From: Spirochaetales bacterium
GTDB taxonomy: Bacteria > Spirochaetota > Spirochaetia > DSM-27196 > SKKC01
Direction: 5' to 3'
Length of the DNA: 5,333 nt
Assembly (NCBI GenBank): GCA_007121695.1
Contig: SKKC01000315.1
Location: 1 to 5,333 of the forward strand
The position numbers and the translations under genes are program-made. The notes below the pieces were generated by a model. It ran no database searches and had not been told where the DNA came from. It saw nothing but the letters and a program-made list of their open reading frames with translations. Below are positions 1 through 5,333 of this stretch, one piece after another (positions within the stretch are counted from its first letter, which is position 1; every line of letters begins with the position of its first letter).

Positions 1-118
1 AACGATTAAAAAACGTACCTGCAAGTGGACCCGGGTGAGGTGGAAGGGTATTTCAGGAAAAATTCGTTTGTAGTTGCTTTTAATTACTGTGTGTATTCGG
101 TATGTTTAGCGTACGTGT
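1..118. other. Leader region upstream of the cyclase gene, no supported gene
   Basis: All three forward frames hit a stop early (7-9, 36-38 and 71-73), so at most the last few codons of an upstream gene could lie here and none is recognisable. The stretch from about 60 to 110 is AT-rich and contains weak promoter-like hexamers (TTTAAT at 79-84, TATGTT at 101-106), but none has a convincing -35 partner at 16-18 bases. An 8-base palindrome ACCCGGGT lies at 29-36. The operon promoter is probably here or further upstream, but I cannot place it. Confidence 0.4.
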
Positions 119-123
119 AAGGA
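119..123 (+). promoter_or_regulatory. Ribosome binding site of the cyclase gene
   Basis: AAGGA lies 9 bases before the ATG at 133. In-frame TTG (124) and GTG (127) codons also exist, but they sit 0 and 3 bases from this site, too close to be used with it. This decides the start at 133. Confidence 0.6.
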
Positions 124-132
124 TTGGTGTGT

Positions 133-1827
133 ATGCAAGATATTTTTGAGCGGCTTGCAGGACGAAAGATAAACGGTGTGCGGGTTGTCCCGCTTATGAC
201 CAAGATCGTGTTTATCTTTGCGGTGTTTCTGCTTGTATCCAATTTTTTCTCCAACTACATCAATCTTGTGCTGAACCGTGGTGAGCAGACGAGATTGCTG
301 AATCAGATTCTCGTGAAGGACCTGAACGACCTCCACGTCTTTGCAAGCCGGCAGCTGGATCTGCTCGCGTTCACCGGGGACGAAGCAGCGGCAGTCTCCA
401 ATATGCGATCGAGCGCGGCTCAGCGCTTCGAACTCGACGGTAGCGTGGCGCTCTCGGTTCGTCCCGATGGATCGTTTTTAATGTTCGAAGGTGCCGTCGA
501 GCCACCCGACTCCTTCGACCCCGCGGCGCTTGACCAGATGAATACACGCCGTGCTGATGATTCGCTTGACGGCAGCTTTCAGTTCCAGATAGACGGAGTT
601 CCGCATCTTGGTGTGTACCGCTGGCATGCCGAGTGGAACGCGTACTTCGTTCGGGCCGAACAGGAGGGAGAGTTTCTTGCGAGTTCGCGCAGAATCTTCG
701 CTCAGGTTTCAGCGCTTATCGTACTCATTACGCTTGTCTGCCTTGCTGTCGGTATCTTCCTGATTCGCTACATACTCCGGTTCGTTCCCATGATAACGCA
801 GGCGATAATGGCCATGCAGGATTCACAGGAACTCAAACAGCTCGATATGTCGGATGCCCCCAACGACGACGTAACCTACCTGGGGCTGGCGTTTAACAGT
901 CTTGCGGGAACAATCGACAACCTCATGGGCATCTTCAAGAAGTTTGTCGCGAGAGACGTCGCGGCGAAAGCGTATCGGGAACGGGAGATCCGGCTGGAGG
1001 GAACGCAGCGGGAACTGACTATCCTGTTTACCGATATACGCAGTTTCACGTTCATGACCGAGACCCTCGGTACGGATATCATCAAACTCCTGAACCTTCA
1101 CTACGATCAGTCGATCCGCCACATACACGATCATAATGGTGATATAGGGTCGATCATTGGTGACGCGCTGCTCGCGGTGTTCGGAACCATGGGTACAGAC
1201 GAAAATAAATCCTACCAGGCGATTCGCGCCGCGTATCTGCTCCATGATGTTGCTGCGTCGCTCCGGCGAAAAATGCAGGAGAAGCGCGAAGAGATTATTC
1301 GCCGACGCGGGTCTCTTACCGAAGCAGAAGAGCGGGTATACGAGGCCGTACTCATAGAAATTGGTGTTGGCATAGATGGCGGGCTCGTATTCTACGGGAA
1401 CATCGGAAGCGATGAACGAATGGTGAACACCGTCATTGGCGATAACGTCAATTCGTCCTCACGCCTTGAAGGCCTGACCCGGTTTTACCACGTCCCGGTC
1501 ATAACCAGCGAGTACGTGAAAGACGAAGCCGAGAAAGACTACGCGGACTACGTGTTCGTAGAACTTGATAGCGTGCAGGTAAAGGGCAAGACGCAGGGGA
1601 AGCGAATATTCTGGCCAATAGAGCGGGACAGGATAGATGAAACGTTTGAGAAAGATATAGAGGCCTACACCGAAGGTCTTCAACTCTATTACGACGGTAA
1701 GTGGGCGGATTCAACGCGAGCGTTCAAACGGTGCGGACTGAAAGTCGCGGATGTGTTTGTGCGGCGAATGAATGGCCAGCGTGCTCCGAGGAACTGGAAT
1801 GGCATATGGACAATGACGGAAAAGTAA
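133..1827 (+). CDS. Membrane-bound class III adenylate/guanylate cyclase with extracytoplasmic sensor and HAMP linker
   Basis: This 564-residue enzyme should convert ATP (or GTP) to cyclic nucleotide and pyrophosphate at the inner face of the cytoplasmic membrane. Order of parts: membrane helix about 25-43; extracytoplasmic domain about 45-187, PAS/Cache-like in size but not identifiable; membrane helix about 190-211; HAMP-like linker about 212-264 (Pro219, then DDVTYLGLAFN at 245-255); coupling helix; catalytic domain about 292-495; helical tail 497-564 that may hold a TPR-like repeat. Visible active-site residues are the metal-binding Asp301 (FTDIRSF) and Asp344 (GDALLAVFG), Thr433 in TVIGD, Asn440 and Arg444. 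The lysine that normally contacts the purine, four residues before the second Asp, is Ser340 here, so substrate choice is uncertain. Most class III residues are intact, which argues for activity. A charged stretch of about 20 residues after Ala371 makes the segment before Thr433 slightly long. ATG 133 is chosen over upstream TTG/GTG by ribosome-site spacing. The 3' end overlaps the next gene by 22 bases. Confidence 0.93.
   Translation: MQDIFERLAGRKINGVRVVPLMTKIVFIFAVFLLVSNFFSNYINLVLNRGEQTRLLNQILVKDLNDLHVFASRQLDLLAFTGDEAAAVSNMRSSAAQRFELDGSVALSVRPDGSFLMFEGAVEPPDSFDPAALDQMNTRRADDSLDGSFQFQIDGVPHLGVYRWHAEWNAYFVRAEQEGEFLASSRRIFAQVSALIVLITLVCLAVGIFLIRYILRFVPMITQAIMAMQDSQELKQLDMSDAPNDDVTYLGLAFNSLAGTIDNLMGIFKKFVARDVAAKAYREREIRLEGTQRELTILFTDIRSFTFMTETLGTDIIKLLNLHYDQSIRHIHDHNGDIGSIIGDALLAVFGTMGTDENKSYQAIRAAYLLHDVAASLRRKMQEKREEIIRRRGSLTEAEERVYEAVLIEIGVGIDGGLVFYGNIGSDERMVNTVIGDNVNSSSRLEGLTRFYHVPVITSEYVKDEAEKDYADYVFVELDSVQVKGKTQGKRIFWPIERDRIDETFEKDIEAYTEGLQLYYDGKWADSTRAFKRCGLKVADVFVRRMNGQRAPRNWNGIWTMTEK
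1788..1793 (+). promoter_or_regulatory. Possible ribosome binding site of the coiled-coil gene, inside the cyclase gene
   Basis: GAGGAA lies 12 bases before ATG 1806, longer than the usual 5-9. Because the start codon sits 22 bases inside the cyclase gene, ribosomes finishing the cyclase could re-initiate here, so translational coupling may compensate for the poor spacing. Confidence 0.4.
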
Positions 1828-3389
1828 CTGACCTTGTCGAGCAGAGCAAATCGGTATTCCTCAGCGATGCAGTCCAGGACTTCAGGCGGCGGCAGGCACA
1901 GTACGATCTGGGCAGCGAGTTCGCGAAAACCCGAAAGAACCGAACCGCTCTGGTGCCCGGCGTTATTGTTTCGATGGTGCTGGTGTTCTCGATTGTCGCC
2001 TTTGCGATTAACTTCACGATAGAACGCAGTACCGAAATTGCCGGAATAGAAACAGCAGGTTTCGACCAGGTGAATCTCCGCGATGTTCTGCAGGCCTGGC
2101 TGCGAACCGAACAGCGTATACAGGAAATAGATCAGGAAATCGGGCAGCTGACCCTCGAGCGCGACGAACGGATCGATCTGGTGAGGAGTCGCTTCGAACG
2201 GGAACGGCGTCTCGCTCGCCTTCGAGCAGATGCAGGGCTCGTTGTCCTCGGACCGGAACTTCTGCGGATTAACCAGGCAATGGAAACCGAGTTGCAGGAG
2301 ATACGGCTTGCGTATACCGGGCGCCTTGAGGCGCTTGCGACCGAGCGCGAGGACATTCTCTCCCGCCGTGAGCGCGAGTTCGACGCGGCGCAGGTCGAAA
2401 TAGCTCTTGAACGACGTGAAATACTCGACGATCAGCGACGGCTCTTTGATCTGGAGCTTCAGCGCCAGCAGGAGTTCCTGACTGAACGGGTGGATACGCT
2501 CCGCTCGGCGTATCGCGACGAGCTGTCGGCGTTCGGCGCCCATCGGGATCAGGTAGAGCTGACGCTGCGACAGCAGTTTACCGACGAAATCGCACGGATT
2601 GTTTCGGAGCACGAGTCTGAAATCGAGGCGCTGATCGCGCTGTACAATCCCGATTTTTCGGACGAAAACGTCGCCCGACTGCTCGACGAAGCGCTGTTTG
2701 AGGCGCCGGACGAGACGGACGACGTTTTTGGACAGGCGCTTGCAGGCCGAGGCCTTGTGAGTGACGCAGAAATTCGCGCCATTCAGACCGGGGTTTTTGA
2801 ACTGAACGAGATCGTAGAGCGGCTTCGGGAGATTCCCTACGAAAACAGCGTTCCCGATGCGCTCGATCAGATTCTGTCGAGGTCACAATCACTCGTGGTG
2901 ACGCTCAACCGTCTCGGTGGCGAGCTTGCAGAGTCGTTCGAAGGCGCCCTTCGTACTGCCTCCGCCGAGCGCGATGCGGCGGGCAGGGAACTCGCAGAAA
3001 CCGAACAGCAACTTCGCGACGTTCGCGCCCGACTCTCGCAGGTCGAGTCTGCCGCAGAGGCCCGCATAGCTCGCGAGACAGAGGAACTGAGATCCCAGCT
3101 CGATCAGTTCGAGTATGCCTTCGGTGGCCTGATTCAGGACGATCGGGAAGACGGGTACATTGTGGATCCACGGGATCCTGACCGCATACACGTATACCTG
3201 GATCCCAGCCGTGATGTGACTGCGGGCATTCGGGGATTCGTGTTCCGGGAACCCGAGGGCCTCGTCGGTGAAGTGGAGTTCTTTGAAACTTCGATCGGGT
3301 TTCGCGCCCGGTTGCTATCGCTTGCCGACAATCGTACGATTCGCCCGTTTGATCGCGTGCTTCTCGACATAGCGCGGGGTGCGGAATGA
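1806..3389 (+). CDS. Single-pass membrane protein with long periplasmic coiled coil and C-terminal beta domain, unknown function
   Basis: This 527-residue protein belongs to no family I can name. It has a short cytoplasmic tail (1-47) ending in a positively charged stretch (Lys41, Arg43, Lys44, Arg46), one membrane helix (about 48-70), and a 457-residue part that should lie in the periplasm by the positive-inside rule. That part contains a long Glu/Arg/Gln/Leu-rich coiled coil (about 92-280), a helical middle (283-345), a second helical region with a heptad core at about 382-438, and a compact C-terminal domain (about 450-527) that looks beta-rich with alternating hydrophobics and ends in RPFDRVLLDIARG. 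Anchor plus coiled coil plus beta domain recalls the general plan of MreC or HlyD-type adaptors, but I see no sequence match. There is no cysteine, and no lysine after the membrane helix. ATG 1806 is the only good start: the frame stays open back to a GTG at 1701, but that stretch codes for the cyclase. The overlap with the cyclase and the 28-base gap to the next gene point to one operon. Confidence 0.85.
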   Translation: MDNDGKVTDLVEQSKSVFLSDAVQDFRRRQAQYDLGSEFAKTRKNRTALVPGVIVSMVLVFSIVAFAINFTIERSTEIAGIETAGFDQVNLRDVLQAWLRTEQRIQEIDQEIGQLTLERDERIDLVRSRFERERRLARLRADAGLVVLGPELLRINQAMETELQEIRLAYTGRLEALATEREDILSRREREFDAAQVEIALERREILDDQRRLFDLELQRQQEFLTERVDTLRSAYRDELSAFGAHRDQVELTLRQQFTDEIARIVSEHESEIEALIALYNPDFSDENVARLLDEALFEAPDETDDVFGQALAGRGLVSDAEIRAIQTGVFELNEIVERLREIPYENSVPDALDQILSRSQSLVVTLNRLGGELAESFEGALRTASAERDAAGRELAETEQQLRDVRARLSQVESAAEARIARETEELRSQLDQFEYAFGGLIQDDREDGYIVDPRDPDRIHVYLDPSRDVTAGIRGFVFREPEGLVGEVEFFETSIGFRARLLSLADNRTIRPFDRVLLDIARGAE

Positions 3390-3404
3390 CCAACAGGAAT
3401 AGAC

Positions 3405-3412
3405 AGAGGTGA
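3405..3412 (+). promoter_or_regulatory. Strong ribosome binding site that hides a false GTG start
   Basis: AGAGGTGA matches the complement of the 16S rRNA 3' end, with 8 bases between GAGG and ATG 3418. An in-frame GTG at 3409 lies inside this site and so cannot be the start, which fixes the protein at 311 residues. Confidence 0.75.
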
Positions 3413-3417
3413 AACAT

Positions 3418-4353
3418 ATGCGTCAGCACATAGCCGTTAGCGTTTTTTTGATCGCAGTTGCGCTTGCTCCCCTGCAGGCACAAACCGCGGATCGGGCTGC
3501 CGCGGTCGGGTTACGGGTCGTCAGCGAGACGGTAGACGGGGGAATCTCTCGGTTCCGTATCGAAACTGCTACCGGGCTGACGATCGACGTTCGAAACGAC
3601 CGGGTCGCAGCCCTCTCGGTGCAACAGGTCGCGATTGTCGACGTGATTGGAACCATATCCGGTAATCTCGAAACTCTTGATGTAGAACGACTCACCATGA
3701 CCTTCAGCGGTAACTCAGCAGACGTAGCGCTTATTCCGTCACGTTTCGTGTTCGAGGGAGTGAACCTGCTGCCCCATGTGCCGGCTGGCCTATGGTTTCG
3801 GTTTGATCAGGTTCTTGAGTACGATTTTCGGGTCAGGGTTGGCGAGTTTTTCCTCCGATTGCGGGGCCAGTACATAGACGAGCAACAGTTCGCCAACAGG
3901 GTCCTGCGCGCGGTGCAGGATCCTATCGCATTTCTCGAGAGCCTGCGCCCCGAGATTATCGCCGATCGCCTGAACGAACTCGATGAACTGACATCCACAC
4001 TTACGGGTCTGATAGAAGATCTGATGGCAGACGTCGACAGACTGACACACGAAAACCGGGAACTCGAAGATCGGCTTGCCGACCAGCAGCAGCGGCTCGA
4101 AGATGTCATCGCCGAGCGCGACGAAGCGCTCGATGTTCTGCGAAGCGGTACGCTTGCCGTCGCAAACCAGAGTTTCTTCGGACGCCTGCGTGCGATCGAT
4201 CCATCTGTGGTTCAGGCCGTTGTGACGACGCGACAGGAGCATCCCGAGTTTACACAGGCGGAGATACGGTCGGCGGCATCCGAAGCAGGATTCTCCGCCA
4301 GCCGGTCAGAGGTTGCAGCAATACTGGCTGTGTATTTTGGCGAGGTCGAGTAA
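3418..4353 (+). CDS. Secreted periplasmic protein with leucine-heptad coiled coil, unknown function
   Basis: This 311-residue protein starts with a clear signal peptide (Arg2, hydrophobic stretch 5-17, likely cut after LQA at 19-21). No lipobox cysteine is present, and there is no cysteine at all, so it should be soluble in the periplasm or bound to a partner. Residues about 26-155 look beta-rich with alternating hydrophobic residues. A helical part follows, with a coiled coil at about 185-242 in which leucines 188, 195, 202, 209 and 216 are spaced exactly seven apart, and Leu220 and Leu227 shifted by four. The last 60 residues look like a small helical domain ending near AAILAVYFGEVE. I do not recognise the family. 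The mature protein contains no lysine, as in the periplasmic part of its upstream neighbour, whose coiled coil could be its partner. It is 28 bases downstream of that gene and probably cotranscribed with it. An outer-membrane-associated role is also possible. Confidence 0.85.
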   Translation: MRQHIAVSVFLIAVALAPLQAQTADRAAAVGLRVVSETVDGGISRFRIETATGLTIDVRNDRVAALSVQQVAIVDVIGTISGNLETLDVERLTMTFSGNSADVALIPSRFVFEGVNLLPHVPAGLWFRFDQVLEYDFRVRVGEFFLRLRGQYIDEQQFANRVLRAVQDPIAFLESLRPEIIADRLNELDELTSTLTGLIEDLMADVDRLTHENRELEDRLADQQQRLEDVIAERDEALDVLRSGTLAVANQSFFGRLRAIDPSVVQAVVTTRQEHPEFTQAEIRSAASEAGFSASRSEVAAILAVYFGEVE

Positions 4354-4354
4354 G

Positions 4355-4368
4355 GCGGACGCCTCCGC
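4355..4368 (+). other. Small GC-rich hairpin just after the operon's last stop
   Basis: GCGGA (4355-4359) can pair with TCCGC (4364-4368) around a CGCC loop, two bases after the stop codon. The stem is only 5 base pairs and no T-run follows, so it is not a canonical Rho-independent terminator. It could protect the transcript 3' end or be chance in GC-rich DNA. Confidence 0.25.
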
Positions 4369-4385
4369 AGCGCTACCCGTCACGA

Positions 4386-4416
4386 TCTTTCCCCGGTATT
4401 GATTATTGGGGGAAGA
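4386..4416. repeat. Inverted repeat in the operon-fusA intergenic region
   Basis: TCTTTCCCC (4386-4394) pairs with GGGGGAAGA (4408-4416) around a 13-base AT-rich spacer. All nine positions pair, one of them as G-T. No T-run follows on either strand, so it lacks the tail of a standard terminator. The spacer contains the -35-like hexamer of the candidate fusA promoter, so the arms could instead be half-sites for a DNA-binding regulator. Confidence 0.45.
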
Positions 4417-4427
4417 CTCTATACCAT
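4399..4427 (+). promoter_or_regulatory. Candidate sigma-70-type promoter for fusA
   Basis: TTGATT (4399-4404) and TACCAT (4422-4427) each match four of six consensus bases and are separated by exactly 17 bases. Transcription would begin near 4434 and give a leader of about 84 bases before fusA. A better -10 match, TATATT at 4471-4476, lies closer to the gene but has no visible -35 partner. Confidence 0.35.
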
Positions 4428-4509
4428 ACAGCGCAATCAGCGATACCGCACGACTACAAATCAAGCATACTATATTAAACGAAACACGCAGCATTTCGCA
4501 TAAGGGGTC

Positions 4510-4517
4510 GAGGTGAT
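4510..4517 (+). promoter_or_regulatory. Ribosome binding site of fusA
   Basis: GAGGTGAT is an eight-base match to the complement of the 16S rRNA 3' end and touches the ATG at 4518. The GAGG core is 4 bases from the start codon, on the short side. The long match supports this start. Confidence 0.65.
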
Positions 4518-5333
4518 ATGAGTTCACTGCTAGAGAAACGACGTAATATTGGAATTAGCGCACACATTGACTCGGGCAAGACAACGCTTACCGAGCGCAT
4601 TCTGTTTTACTGCGAGAAGATTCACGCAGTTCACGAGGTGCGGGGAAAAGACGGTGTCGGCGCTACCATGGATTCCATGGAACTTGAGCGTGAGCGAGGC
4701 ATCACCATTGCCAGCGCTTCTACGAACGTAACCTGGAAAGGTCATCCCGTTAACATTATCGACACGCCCGGACACGTTGACTTTACCATTGAAGTCGAGC
4801 GGGCGCTACGCGTGCTCGACGGCGCGATCCTCGTGCTGGACTCCGTTGGTGGTGTGCAGAGTCAGACCATCACGGTCGACCGGCAGCTGGGTCGGTATTC
4901 GGTGCCGTTCGTGGCCTTTGTCAACAAATGTGACAGGACCGGTGCAAATCCTCGCAGGGTTGCCGACCAGTTGAAAGAGAAGCTCGGCCATAACGCGGTA
5001 ATGGTACAGTTACCGATTGGTCTCGAGGACAAGTTCGAGGGAGTAATTGACCTTATCTCCATGAAGGCCGTGTATTTCGATGGCAACGCCGGCGAAATCG
5101 TCAGGGAAGAAGAAATACCGGCAGAACTACGTGCCGAGGCAGAGGAACGTCACGAAGCCCTCCTCGACGCGGCAAGCATGTTCAGCGACGAACTCGCTGA
5201 AGCCTACCTCGAAGGGGAACATACCATAGAACAGGTGCTTACTGCCGTTCGTGCCGGTGTCCTGAAACGGGAACTGCTTCCGGTGTTCATCGGATCCGCC
5301 TACAAGAATCGCGGGGTACAACCCCTTCTCGAT
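4518..5333 (+). CDS. fusA: Elongation factor G, spirochaete/mitochondrial EF-G1 type (5' part only)
   Basis: These are the first 272 codons of a GTPase of normally about 680-700 residues. It moves tRNAs and mRNA through the ribosome after peptide bond formation, and it continues past the window edge. The whole GTPase motif set is visible: AHIDSGKT (15-22), RGITI with the switch I Thr63, DTPGH (82-86) with catalytic His86, NKCD (136-139) and GSA (259-261). Most bacterial EF-G proteins have AHIDAGKT; the serine, together with GVGATMDSMELERERGITI at 46-64 and the segment IEVERALRVLDGAILVL at 91-107, is typical of mitochondrial EF-G1 and its spirochaete relatives. In Borrelia, one of two EF-G proteins translocates and the other recycles ribosomes; this looks like the translocating type, so a second gene is expected elsewhere. 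ATG 4518 follows a strong ribosome site, and an in-frame TAA at 4476 rules out a much longer start. The 164-base gap and a candidate promoter suggest it is transcribed apart from the upstream genes. Confidence 0.95.
   Translation, partial: MSSLLEKRRNIGISAHIDSGKTTLTERILFYCEKIHAVHEVRGKDGVGATMDSMELERERGITIASASTNVTWKGHPVNIIDTPGHVDFTIEVERALRVLDGAILVLDSVGGVQSQTITVDRQLGRYSVPFVAFVNKCDRTGANPRRVADQLKEKLGHNAVMVQLPIGLEDKFEGVIDLISMKAVYFDGNAGEIVREEEIPAELRAEAEERHEALLDAASMFSDELAEAYLEGEHTIEQVLTAVRAGVLKRELLPVFIGSAYKNRGVQPLLD

Noticed and set aside
124..132. TTG or GTG start for the cyclase
   Set aside because: They lie 0 and 3 bases from the AAGGA site, while ATG 133 has normal 9-base spacing.
1701..1805. Upstream GTG start for the coiled-coil protein
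   Set aside because: The extra residues would come from DNA that codes for the conserved tail of the cyclase in another frame, and no ribosome site precedes the GTG.
1689..2612. A 307-codon open frame on the - strand opposite the coiled-coil gene
   Set aside because: It is antisense to a gene with clear membrane helix, coiled coil and start signals. Its translation shows no recognisable domain, and long antisense frames are common opposite Glu/Arg/Leu-rich coding DNA.
3162..3206. Cluster of GGATCC-containing palindromes (3162-3171, 3173-3178, 3198-3208)
   Set aside because: They fall within the coding sequence of the DPRDP and LDPS segments and are explained by codon choice for Asp-Pro and neighbouring residues; spacing is irregular.
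2905..3483. A 192-codon open frame on the - strand across the junction of genes two and three
   Set aside because: It spans the end of one well-supported gene and the signal peptide of the next. Its product is rich in Arg, His and Pro with no domain, as expected for a shadow frame.
133..5333. CRISPR arrays, insertion sequences, tRNA or rRNA genes, phage genes
   Set aside because: No direct repeats with spacers, transposase motifs, terminal inverted repeats or tRNA-like folds were seen; the window is almost fully used by four coding regions.

Overview
The window looks like chromosomal DNA from a spirochaete, probably a free-living member of the Spirochaetaceae. Two things suggest this. The partial elongation factor G at the right end has the AHIDSGKT and DSMELERERGITI signatures of the spirochaete/mitochondrial EF-G1 type. 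The class III nucleotide cyclase at the left has the general build I associate with spirochaete cyclases. GC content is moderate (roughly mid-50s per cent by eye). Every gene that can be supported is on the + strand.

Layout: bases 1-132 are a leader with no supported gene. A membrane-anchored class III adenylate/guanylate cyclase follows (133-1827). A long single-pass coiled-coil protein starts inside its last codons (1806-3389, 22-base overlap). After a 28-base gap comes a signal-peptide-bearing protein with a beta-rich front and a leucine-heptad coiled coil (3418-4353). These three genes are close enough to be one transcript and probably form one unit. A 164-base intergenic region holds an imperfect inverted repeat and a candidate promoter. 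The translation factor gene fusA then starts at 4518 and runs off the window end.

How the genes may work together: by topology, all three operon products place a domain outside the cytoplasmic membrane: the cyclase sensor (about 143 residues), the coiled-coil and beta domain of the second protein (about 457 residues), and the whole mature third protein (290 residues). One reading is an envelope-state sensing module in which two periplasmic coiled-coil proteins act on the cyclase sensor and cyclic nucleotide is the output. This is inferred from layout and topology; the second and third proteins are not families I can name.

The most striking signal is compositional. The predicted exported parts of the three proteins together contain one lysine in about 890 residues, with arginine used instead. 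Their cytoplasmic parts and EF-G carry lysine at about 4-9 per cent. This supports the topology and suggests adaptation of the cell envelope to an alkaline or saline habitat. A second oddity is that the cyclase has serine where class III adenylate cyclases normally carry the purine-specifying lysine.
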